64,000 nt of DNA, taken from Nostocales cyanobacterium HT-58-2. Lineage in GTDB: Bacteria > Cyanobacteriota > Cyanobacteriia > Cyanobacteriales > Nostocaceae. The notes beneath the pieces are model-generated. The model saw only the letters and a list, made by a program, of their open reading frames with translations. It was not told where the DNA came from and searched no databases. Positions 32,684 through 39,147 of this stretch are shown here, one piece after another. Every line of letters starts with the position of its first letter. Position 1 is the first letter of the stretch. The stretch covers positions 7,691,501 through 7,755,500 of the forward strand of contig CP019636.1 in NCBI GenBank assembly GCA_002163975.1. The letters are read 5' to 3'. The translations under genes and the position numbers were made by a program.

Positions 32684-32893
32684 AACCTCAGAACTTGGAA
32701 CTTCAACCTCAAAACCTAAAAGTTCACCCTCAGAACCTGAAAGTTCATCCTCAGAACCTGAAAGTTCATCCTCAGAACTCGAAACTTCATCCTCAGAACC
32801 TGAAAGTTCACCCTCAGAACCTGAAAGTTCATCCTCAGAACCTGAAAGTTCACCCTTAAAAGCTCAAAATTCATCCTCAGAACCTAAAATTCC
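32684..32893. repeat. 21-bp tandem repeat, ten units
   Basis: Ten consecutive 21-bp units with consensus AYCCTCAGAACCTGAAAG plus TTC run from 32684 to 32893; the outer units are more diverged than the central ones. A plus-strand frame through it would encode a HPQNLKV heptapeptide series, but that frame starts inside the preceding repeat and has no ribosome binding site, so it is probably a non-coding minisatellite. There are no spacers, so it is not CRISPR. Confidence 0.85.
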
Positions 32894-32916
32894 AAGCTCA
32901 AACCATAAATTGTAGG

Positions 32917-32977
32917 GTGGGCATTGCCAAAAAAGCATGTTTGATGGACATTTGAGATAGTAATAGGCAATGCCCAC
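32917..32977. repeat. 12-bp inverted repeat element (GTGGGCATTGCC)
   Basis: GTGGGCATTGCC (32917-32928) and GGCAATGCCCAC (32966-32977) are exact reverse complements separated by 37 bases. This fits a small palindromic dispersed repeat inserted next to the minisatellite. Confidence 0.7.
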
Positions 32978-33021
32978 ACATCTGTTGCTTTGATTTTATA
33001 TAAATTGCACTTTCGCCCTCA

Positions 33022-33220
33022 GACTGGAAGTCTGGGGCTATACAGACAAAACCCGCCTGCGCGGGTTTCGCCAATGAGTCTGCGTAGACAGACTTTGTTT
33101 GTGTAGGCGAGCCAGTGCGTTGCGGTGAGACAGCGCTGCAGGAGGGTTTCCCTCCGCAGGCGACTGCGAACCCGGAGGGAGGTTCCCTCCGTTGTAGCAA
33201 CTGGCGTGCGACTTCCAGTC
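33022..33220. repeat. Multi-hairpin palindromic element
   Basis: The outer arms GACTGGAAGTC (33022-33032) and GACTTCCAGTC (33210-33220) enclose several GC-rich hairpins: ACCCGC-CTGC-GCGGGT, AGTCTG/CAGACT, a GGAGGG/CCCTCC pair ending CCGCAG and CGGAGGGA/TCCCTCCG. The nested design and high GC against AT-rich surroundings indicate a mobile or REP-type element; several short frames across it are artefacts. Confidence 0.7.
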
Positions 33221-33270
33221 GCCACAGCTTTTCAAAGATGCTTTTTGAACTTCTTCATACAGATTTGAGA

Positions 33271-34980
33271 TCAACTTTCCTCTTCTACCACCTGTTCCAC
33301 AAATCTTTGCACCAATGGCACTTGGAAAGCATTGCCTTCTTTCTCTACAATTTCTTTCCGCACCAATTTTCGCACAACTCCTTTATCTTTCTCTGTCGGA
33401 GTTTCCCCTTGGACTAAACGCCGTAGAAAAATGCGATCGCTCTCTGCTAAACTCGTCCATAATTCCCGAAAATACTGATCGCCTCGTTCTATTACTGTGG
33501 GAATAACCGCGTGGACATCGTTAGCAGTGGCTTTTGCACTCCCTGCATCTCGCCTGTTTTCTCTGATTTCCCGGTTCAGCAGTTCCACCACTTCATAACA
33601 TACCAACTGAACAAGATAAGGTTGGCAATGAGTCAGTTGAATAATTGTGTTTACAGCACTTGGTTGGTAGATATTGGGGAAGTCCTCCACTGGTTGTAGA
33701 ATCAACTCACGGGCTTCTGACTCTTGCAAGTAGGTTATGCGTAAAGCACGAGTATTAATGAGATAGTCACTCCAGTAGGCAGGAAGTTCCGAAAGTTGAT
33801 GCGAACCACTAAAAAGCAAAGTCCACTTTTGGCGGTGTTGCAGGATATTGCGGAAAAAGTTGAGTGAACGTGTGCGTGTGACTTCTTCTACCTCACTGAG
33901 ACGCTCAAATTCGTCCAGACAAAGAAGAAACCGCTTACTAGGAACTGTGCGTTCTATTTCGCCTAGCCAAGTTTGCAAAGCTGGAAATGGATCTTCAGCC
34001 AGCTTCTCGCTATCAGGATAAGGTAATCTCATCCTTCGGGGTAATTGTTGTCGTGCTGCATCGATGATTTGTTGTGCCAAATCATTTGCTAACCCCTTGG
34101 GAGTTTCGGCTGATGCGGTTCTTTGCAAATCTACTAATAACGGTACAACTGTAGAGTCTACTTTGTGGGGTAAGTACTTGAGAGCAGAGGTTTTCCCTGT
34201 TCTCCGCCCACCATACAGCAACAACACGGGCGGCTGATCCGAAAGTGTTAAAGTTTCAATTTCCCGAAAGATGTCAATTCGTCCTTTGAAACGATTGTTT
34301 GCTGTCTCGGGATCTAGGGAATTGCCAGCAATATAAACTTGCCGGATTTCTTTTGAGTGTCCTGTTTGTTCCTCTAATGTACGCTGTGCAGTTTCCAGAA
34401 TACTTAGCCAGCGAGTAATACTGCCAAAATTGGTAGCTATCTGAGCATGTTTTCCATAAGCGAGATTATTTTGCAACTCGCGCAACGCACGAACCGGACG
34501 CTTGAGTAATTCTGCCTGACGATAGGGGGAAGTAGCACGAAGAGATGCTTTTACACCTTGGCTAATATCCAGCAGTTGAGGTAGCACAGTGCCAAGTTCT
34601 TCTGGTGGCGGTGAAGGTATCCAAGCGAGTTGTTCAGGGACAGATGTGATATCACTCAAATGCTGACAACGGCTGAGGCTGTTGACAGCTATACCGGTTA
34701 TTGCTTGTGCTGCGACTCGTTGCTGGTTGGTGGAAGTGGTGAGGTAATCAATCGTCTCGCGGGCAGCAGCTGGGTTTTCTTGATAGGCTTCTACAATCAG
34801 CTTGTCTATAAAAGGCAGTGGCAAAATAATCTTTTCGTCAAAACGGGCTGGTAGGTAGCGCAGCCACTTTACTCTATCTCCACTTTGCGAAAGTAGAAAA
34901 AGAATCAGCATCCACAGAAACTCTGGCAACCAAAAGTAAACACGGAGAAAACCAAGAATAAACGTCACGCCTCCCGCCAC
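33271..34980 (-). CDS. AAA/STAND-type NTPase, C-terminal portion of a frame-split membrane protein
   Basis: 569 residues in the open frame. A hydrophobic start (TFILGFLRVYFWLPEFLWMLILFLL) is followed by a helical region, then an NTPase domain: Walker A LYGGRRTGKTSALKYL near residue 260, Walker B KRFLLCLDEFERL near 355, and a sensor-like LLFSGSHQL. The C-terminal quarter resembles a winged-helix region (IFLRRLVQGETPTEKDKGVVRKLVRKEIVEKEGNAFQV). The apparent GTG start lies inside the GVA repeat shared with the gene just upstream. A 5-bp irregularity in that repeat separates the two frames, so both were probably one protein of about 790 residues. Its function is unknown; signalling or defence NTPases share this layout. 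Confidence 0.75.
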   Translation of the reverse strand: MAGGVTFILGFLRVYFWLPEFLWMLILFLLSQSGDRVKWLRYLPARFDEKIILPLPFIDKLIVEAYQENPAAARETIDYLTTSTNQQRVAAQAITGIAVNSLSRCQHLSDITSVPEQLAWIPSPPPEELGTVLPQLLDISQGVKASLRATSPYRQAELLKRPVRALRELQNNLAYGKHAQIATNFGSITRWLSILETAQRTLEEQTGHSKEIRQVYIAGNSLDPETANNRFKGRIDIFREIETLTLSDQPPVLLLYGGRRTGKTSALKYLPHKVDSTVVPLLVDLQRTASAETPKGLANDLAQQIIDAARQQLPRRMRLPYPDSEKLAEDPFPALQTWLGEIERTVPSKRFLLCLDEFERLSEVEEVTRTRSLNFFRNILQHRQKWTLLFSGSHQLSELPAYWSDYLINTRALRITYLQESEARELILQPVEDFPNIYQPSAVNTIIQLTHCQPYLVQLVCYEVVELLNREIRENRRDAGSAKATANDVHAVIPTVIERGDQYFRELWTSLAESDRIFLRRLVQGETPTEKDKGVVRKLVRKEIVEKEGNAFQVPLVQRFVEQVVEEES

Positions 34981-34982
34981 GC

Positions 34983-35226
34983 CTACCGCCCCGCCACGCC
35001 TACCGCCACGCCTACCGCCACGCCTACCGCCACGCCTACCGCCACGCCTCCCGCCACGCCTCCCGCCACACCAAACGCCACGCCTACCGCCACGCCTCCC
35101 GCCACGCCTCCCGCCACGCCTAACGCCACGCCTAACGCCACGCCTAACGCCACGCCAAACGCCACGCCAAACGCCACGCCAAACGCCACGCCAAACGCCA
35201 CGCCAAACGCCACGCCAAACGCCACG
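34983..35226 (-). repeat. 12-bp tandem repeat encoding GVAx units
   Basis: About twenty 12-bp units, on the plus strand GCCACGCCTACC or GCCACGCCAAAC variants. The left half is mainly CCTACC or CCTCCC and the right half CCAAAC, showing block-wise spread. The period breaks once, where an extra CCGCC occurs at about 34991-34995, shifting the reading frame by two. Confidence 0.88.
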
Positions 35227-35648
35227 TTTAGCAGAAAAATAGATACCACCGATATCCCAAGAAAAGCTAAGATCGCAATTACAAACCTATTTTTATTTAC
35301 ACTACGCGCAAATATTAGACCTATTAACCAACCCACCCAAATAGAGCAACTGCGTAACCAGTGAAAGGGTTCACTGCTAACGACTGTATACACTGGCGCT
35401 ACTAACAACACAGCCAGAATTGGCACCACAGCAGTTAGCCACCAAACCTGTCCAGCATAGCGACGCAGGCGGGGGTTAGTGCGAAACTCAGCCCGCTTTG
35501 TAAAAGGGTTGGTGTCAGATTTCAATTCTGGATGAATATCGCGTAGCCAGCGTTCAAAGGTATACGGCTTGAAATAAATCCAGTACAGCAGACGCACACA
35601 TTCAGCGACGTAATTCCAAAATCCATGAGCTGGGCGTTCTTTAGTCAT
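34983..35648 (-). CDS. GVA-repeat membrane protein, N-terminal portion of the frame-split NTPase
   Basis: 221 residues. Residues 1-90 are soluble, with aromatic HGFWNYVAECVRLLYWIYF and RWLRDIHPELKSDTNPFTKRAEF. Three transmembrane segments follow (about 72-93, 102-118 and 123-146), then about 75 residues of a four-residue repeat (GVAF, GVAL, GVAG, GVAV) that is glycine-zipper-like and probably membrane-embedded. The stop TAG at 34983-34985 arises from a shift in the underlying 12-bp repeat. In the other frame the repeat continues directly into the hydrophobic start of the downstream NTPase. The ATG lies 2 bp after the stop of the upstream NTPase gene. Confidence 0.72.
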   Translation of the reverse strand: MTKERPAHGFWNYVAECVRLLYWIYFKPYTFERWLRDIHPELKSDTNPFTKRAEFRTNPRLRRYAGQVWWLTAVVPILAVLLVAPVYTVVSSEPFHWLRSCSIWVGWLIGLIFARSVNKNRFVIAILAFLGISVVSIFLLNVAFGVAFGVAFGVAFGVAFGVAFGVALGVALGVALGVAGGVAGGVAVGVAFGVAGGVAGGVAVGVAVGVAVGVAVGVAGR

Positions 35649-35650
35649 CG

Positions 35651-36757
35651 CTACTTCGTCAAATTCAACAGGTATGCCAAAAATTCCTGTACCTTATCGG
35701 GGTTCTGTAAACAGTAAATAACTAAAACCACCATAACTATTCCCAATACTACAGTTTTGGCATTATTCCAAAACTCTGCCAGCCATAAGCCAAAAGCACC
35801 AATACTTGAAAAAATCTTGTGTACCCAACGCCACAGATTCGACAACTTCAGAGAAGCATTTCTAGATTTGGGCAAACGGCGCTTTTGTTCTTCAAACCGA
35901 CTTTTCACCCAATTTTCATCATGTCCTTGCTGACGTGCTTCACATACTAAACCCCCTGCTATCTGCAGTAAAAAAGGATGACGCCCGCCTAGTTGTCGAG
36001 TTAGGTGCTGTTCATCCATACTCAAAGCGGCTGAAGCAGTGTTAACAGTGCTAGCAGGTAGACGTGCTAGATCTTTCGCTTCTTCCTCCTTCAGTTCTCC
36101 TAACTTCAGCACATGACCTAAATTGAAGAAAGAAGAAGTCAACTGATGCTGTTTACGATAAAAATCCAGTTCTTTCGTTGTCCCTACCACTAGCATCAAC
36201 ATATTGTTATCCATTAAAGAGCGCAGATTGTTATAAAACCCATCATCAAATTCGCTCTTGTTGTCGAACAACATCTTAAAATCATCCAAGCACAGTACTG
36301 GCAAAACTCCCTGCGTTTTCCACTCTCCCATCGCCGCCGAAAATGCCAAGCGGTTCAGGGGTGTCACTCTTAAAGAGTCACTTAAAGCTGGGTTTGTCGC
36401 CACACGCGGGAAACTGAGTAACTTTTGTGCGATCGCCTGATAAAAATCCGTCTCACGATGACACTGCACATTTTGGAGTGAGAGGTAAATCACGACATAG
36501 CGGCTGGAATCTGCGACTCGCTGCTCCCATGTCTGGAAGAAGTGATACAGTAACGAAGATTTGCCAATGCGCTTGTCACCAACAACATTAACACTTGTTG
36601 GCTGTACACCACTCATCCGAGATGCGATCGCTTGTAATTCATCTTTACGACCCACAAACAGCCTAGGGTCTTCAATCATTCCTGCAGCCACAAAGGGGTT
36701 AGAAGGAAGTGAGCCGGATGTCATGTCAAGGATTATGCCAGTTTTGGCACTGTACAT
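35651..36757 (-). CDS. Membrane-anchored AAA-type NTPase
   Basis: 368 residues; an ATG 11 codons in (36724, MTSGSLPSNPF) is an alternative start. The N-terminal PFVAAGMIEDPRLFVGRKDEL is typical of AAA_14/16-like and STAND NTPases. Walker A is GDKRIGKSSLLYHFF (about residue 61) and Walker B is PVLCLDDFKML; LMLVVGTTKEL is a sensor-like strand. A C-terminal helix (TVVLGIVMVVLVIYCL) anchors it in the membrane. It is the first gene of a three-frame operon whose next two frames make or made a second membrane NTPase, so the two probably form a hetero-oligomer. It is not recognised as a named system. Confidence 0.78.
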   Translation of the reverse strand: MYSAKTGIILDMTSGSLPSNPFVAAGMIEDPRLFVGRKDELQAIASRMSGVQPTSVNVVGDKRIGKSSLLYHFFQTWEQRVADSSRYVVIYLSLQNVQCHRETDFYQAIAQKLLSFPRVATNPALSDSLRVTPLNRLAFSAAMGEWKTQGVLPVLCLDDFKMLFDNKSEFDDGFYNNLRSLMDNNMLMLVVGTTKELDFYRKQHQLTSSFFNLGHVLKLGELKEEEAKDLARLPASTVNTASAALSMDEQHLTRQLGGRHPFLLQIAGGLVCEARQQGHDENWVKSRFEEQKRRLPKSRNASLKLSNLWRWVHKIFSSIGAFGLWLAEFWNNAKTVVLGIVMVVLVIYCLQNPDKVQEFLAYLLNLTK

Positions 36758-37013
36758 GGAGTGAATTACTTAAAAGAATAGCACCAGTCCAACAATGGCT
36801 TTGGGATTTGAGTCACTATGATGGGGTGACTTTGAAAGTATAGATTTTTTCGGCACTGACAAAAGCCTAATGCTTGAAAATAATAACCAAAATACTATGC
36901 AGCATTGAAACTAAAAACGAAAAGATATGCTAACACGAGTTTAGCGTTACCACATCAAGGATAAAATTAGGAAAAAGTACTTACTAGAATGCTAAGAGGA
37001 GTGAGCATTTAAC

Positions 37014-37325
37014 ATGAGTAAGCATATTAGTTCCGTTGCGGTTTCCCTAGTTGTTGGCATGGCACTTGCCATACCTGTTACTAGCAGTTTTCCATCAGTA
37101 GTTCAAGCACAAACCCCGAAACCCACAACTACAGCCACCACGAAACCCACAACTACAGCCACCCCGAAACCCACAACTACAGCCACCACGAAACCTACAA
37201 CTACAGCCACCCCGAAACCTACAACTACAGCCACCCCGAAACCTACAACTACAGCCACCCCGAAACCTACAACTACAAGTAAACCCTACGGTTCACCTAC
37301 ACCTACGCCTAAAGGCAAACCATAG
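37014..37325 (+). CDS. Secreted Thr/Pro-repeat protein
   Basis: 103 residues. A clear Sec signal peptide (VAVSLVVGMALAIPVTSSF, cleavage after VQA) is followed by eight tandem KPTTTATP/T octapeptides and a PTPTPKGKP end. The underlying DNA repeats every 24 bp. The mature region has no hydrophobic or catalytic content and would be extended, basic and rich in O-glycosylation-type Thr. A cell-envelope or sheath component is the natural guess. The copy number could vary between strains through slippage. A HIP1-based hairpin follows. Confidence 0.7.
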   Translation: MSKHISSVAVSLVVGMALAIPVTSSFPSVVQAQTPKPTTTATTKPTTTATPKPTTTATTKPTTTATPKPTTTATPKPTTTATPKPTTTSKPYGSPTPTPKGKP

Positions 37326-37364
37326 AACAAAAAGTAAATGTAGGAATAGTTACAAGTGACAATC

Positions 37365-37387
37365 GGCGATCGCAAAGCGCGATCGCC
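37365..37387 (+). terminator. HIP1-based hairpin after the Thr/Pro-repeat gene
   Basis: GGCGATCGC (37365-37373) pairs with GCGATCGCC (37379-37387) around AAAGC, forming a 9-bp GC-rich stem from two GCGATCGC palindromes. It has no T-tract. It is probably a terminator or simply paired HIP1 sites. Confidence 0.5.
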
Positions 37388-37648
37388 AAGCTTCCAAATA
37401 TTCCTCTCTAGATGCAACTTTTATTTTTGGCTTATGCCCATCCGCTTTAACCAGACTTGACACAACACAGGATACTGCTGTTTTGGTTGAGACGAAACAA
37501 TATGTCTAAAGTTTGCAAGTTTTGAGCCGCCTTTGGCATATCTGCATTGTGTTCAGTATGTCTTCATCAAGCACCTGTCTCTGCTAATCCTTTTGATGCC
37601 ATCAACAGAACAATTCATACTATCAATAACAAGCAAAGAAGAAAAATA

Positions 37649-37772
37649 ATACCAAATAAAAAATGTTTACGACAGATAACCCCACCCGCCCTATCGGGCA
37701 CCCTCCCCTTACTAAGGGGAGGGTTGGGGAGGGGTTCAACTAATGTGTTGCATTCTTTTTTCAAATTGGTAT
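37649..37772. repeat. MITE-like element, about 124 bp
   Basis: The ends are imperfect inverted repeats: ATACCAAATAAAAAATG at the left, and the right end ending TCAAATTGGTAT. The inside holds a perfect CCCTCCCCTT-ACT-AAGGGGAGGG hairpin and GGGTTGGGGAGGGG tracts common in Nostocales genomes. The short frame that crosses it is an artefact. The region just before it (about 37580-37630, ANPFDAINRTIHTINN in one frame) may be a small gene relic. Nothing else is seen in the 37388-37869 gap. Confidence 0.65.
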
Positions 37773-37790
37773 AACAAAAGATGAACGACA

Positions 37791-37814
37791 AAGCCCCCAG
37801 TCACATGGGGGCTT
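37791..37814 (-). terminator. Terminator hairpin of the molbindin gene
   Basis: AAGCCCCCA (37791-37799) pairs with TGGGGGCTT (37806-37814) around six bases. On the minus strand it lies 56 bp past the molbindin stop and is followed by a T-rich stretch, so it should terminate that transcript. Confidence 0.7.
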
Positions 37815-37869
37815 CAAAGCTTTATCTTATAGATTTTAGGTCATTGAGAACTCTCTCAAAGAGTATTTC

Positions 37870-38079
37870 TTAATCAACAGCAACCATCACATCTGAAGAT
37901 TTAATAATGGCATATGCCTGCTTGCCTTCTTTTAGTTGAAGCTTTTCTGCTGATGATTTAGTTATAATTGCGGTCACTTCAACTCCAGGCGCCACTTCCA
38001 ATACAATCTCATTGTTAACAGAACCTTCCACAACTTTTTTCACGGTAGCCTTGAGAGCATTACGAGCACTTACTTGCAT
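37870..38079 (-). CDS. Molbindin-type (Mop domain) molybdate-binding protein
   Basis: 69 residues from the ATG at 38079 (MQVSARNALKATVKKVVEGSVNNEIVLEV); the frame is open 17 codons further but that part is unlikely coding. The sequence is one complete Mop/TOBE domain: SARNaLkgtV..v..G.vn.EV, then VTAIITKSSAEKLQLKEGKQAYAIIKSSDVMV. Such proteins form hexamers that store molybdate or tungstate oxyanions in the cytoplasm. The molybdate transporter genes lie 1 kb away on the same strand, although the YeaQ-type gene on the other strand separates them. Confidence 0.9.
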   Translation of the reverse strand: MQVSARNALKATVKKVVEGSVNNEIVLEVAPGVEVTAIITKSSAEKLQLKEGKQAYAIIKSSDVMVAVD

Positions 38080-38697
38080 TTTCGATTGTTCCCTGTATCC
38101 TTTCGACCCATTTATAGTATCAAGTATCATCTATTTATGGTTAACATCCTACTCTCGGTCTTGCCATTTTTAAGTTTCTCTTAACGTAAAAGCTGCTATT
38201 GCTCGGTTTTACACATGATGAACTCGGCTCTGAAAAGCTTGCACAGGTGTCTTCTTACCTTGTCACAATGCAAACAATGGGTATCGCCACAAGTGAAATC
38301 AAACAAAAAGTACAACCAGCGAGTCATTGACAAGTTGTACAAGTTATCATATCAAGTACGACTTATGAACTTATGCTAAAAACCTTCTAGCTGTAGCACG
38401 TTTATATATTGTTCCCATACTGGCGATCGCCATAAAAACACCGATGCAGTTAAAAATACGTATACTGCTATTATCAAGCAATAGATTCATAAACCTATAA
38501 TTTTAGACATCACTCGAAGCTTTTTATTAATTTATTTTATTTATCTGAATTGCGATATACTCCCTAAGAATTGCAGCTCTTCAAGTATTCCTTAAGGCTA
38601 TTTAGAATTAATTCGGATGACAGATTGGATATCAAGACTTGAATTGATAATCTGTAATTGTCAAAGAAAAGCGTCTATAAAATCAAAAATCAGAACA
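38080..38697. other. Intergenic region between molbindin and YeaQ-type genes
   Basis: About 620 bases between divergent genes. One HIP1 site (GGCGATCGCC near 38423) and AT-rich tracts are present. No supported gene, RNA or clear repeat is seen. Confidence 0.45.
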
Positions 38698-38970
38698 ATG
38701 AACATTCTTGCTTGGATTATCTTAGGTCTTTTAGCTGGTGCTATCGCTAAAGCTATCTACCCCGGTCATCAAGGCGGCGGAATTTTAGGAACCATCTTGT
38801 TAGGAATTATCGGTGCTTTTGTAGGTGGTAGTTTGGGCTTATACTTTAGTACGGGAACTTTCACGCTGGCAGCTCCTGCTCTTAGTATACCCGGTGTTAT
38901 AGTAGCAGTTGTTGGTGCACTTGTAGCTGTTTTCGTATGGAACCTACTAACCCGTCGCAGTGCTGTGTAA
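38698..38970 (+). CDS. GlsB/YeaQ/YmgE family small membrane protein
   Basis: 90 residues from the ATG at 38698 (MNILAWIILGLLAGAIAKAIYPG); the frame extends 27 codons upstream without protein character. The pattern matches the transglycosylase-associated YeaQ/GlsB family: three hydrophobic segments with GGGILGTILLGIIGAFVGG in the middle and a late hydrophobic helix ending FVWNLLTRR. Members are stress-induced inner-membrane proteins of unclear biochemical role. It is monocistronic, with a strong terminator behind it. Confidence 0.88.
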   Translation: MNILAWIILGLLAGAIAKAIYPGHQGGGILGTILLGIIGAFVGGSLGLYFSTGTFTLAAPALSIPGVIVAVVGALVAVFVWNLLTRRSAV

Positions 38971-39058
38971 GCAATTCAGTTATCATCAATCTATACTAAA
39001 CATCAGGGAACTACTTAACTATATATCTCCCTGATTTATTCGTCATCTTTATGCTTAA

Positions 39059-39092
39059 AATAGCGCTTCCCTAAGTCTAGAGAAGCGCTATT
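39059..39092 (+). terminator. Rho-independent terminator of the YeaQ-type gene
   Basis: AATAGCGCTTC (39059-39069) pairs with GAAGCGCTATT (39082-39092), followed by GTTTTATATTTTTATATTTT. Being symmetrical with A/T-rich flanks, it can also serve the convergent ModBC gene ending at 39148. A second weaker stem, TCAGGGA/TCCCTGA, lies at 39003-39034. Confidence 0.85.
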
Positions 39093-39147
39093 GTTTTATA
39101 TTTTTATATTTTTTTATTTTATAAACTTGTTTTGATTTATCCAACTT

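Noticed and set aside
32566..32859. 97-codon frame of HPQNLKV repeats, considered as a repeat protein
   Set aside because: It begins inside a dispersed repeat, has no ribosome binding site, and its outer units lose the pattern; better read as a non-coding minisatellite.
32684..32893. Tandem 21-bp units considered as a CRISPR array
   Set aside because: The units are contiguous with no spacers and no cas genes are nearby.
34980..35648. Treating the two GVA-repeat frames as independent neighbouring genes
   Set aside because: The second frame's start lies inside the shared repeat and the repeat continues in frame into it; a split single gene explains this better.
37547..37774. 75-codon plus-strand frame with ANPFDAINRTIHTINN
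   Set aside because: More than half of it runs through the MITE-like element; at most a relic of a small gene precedes it.
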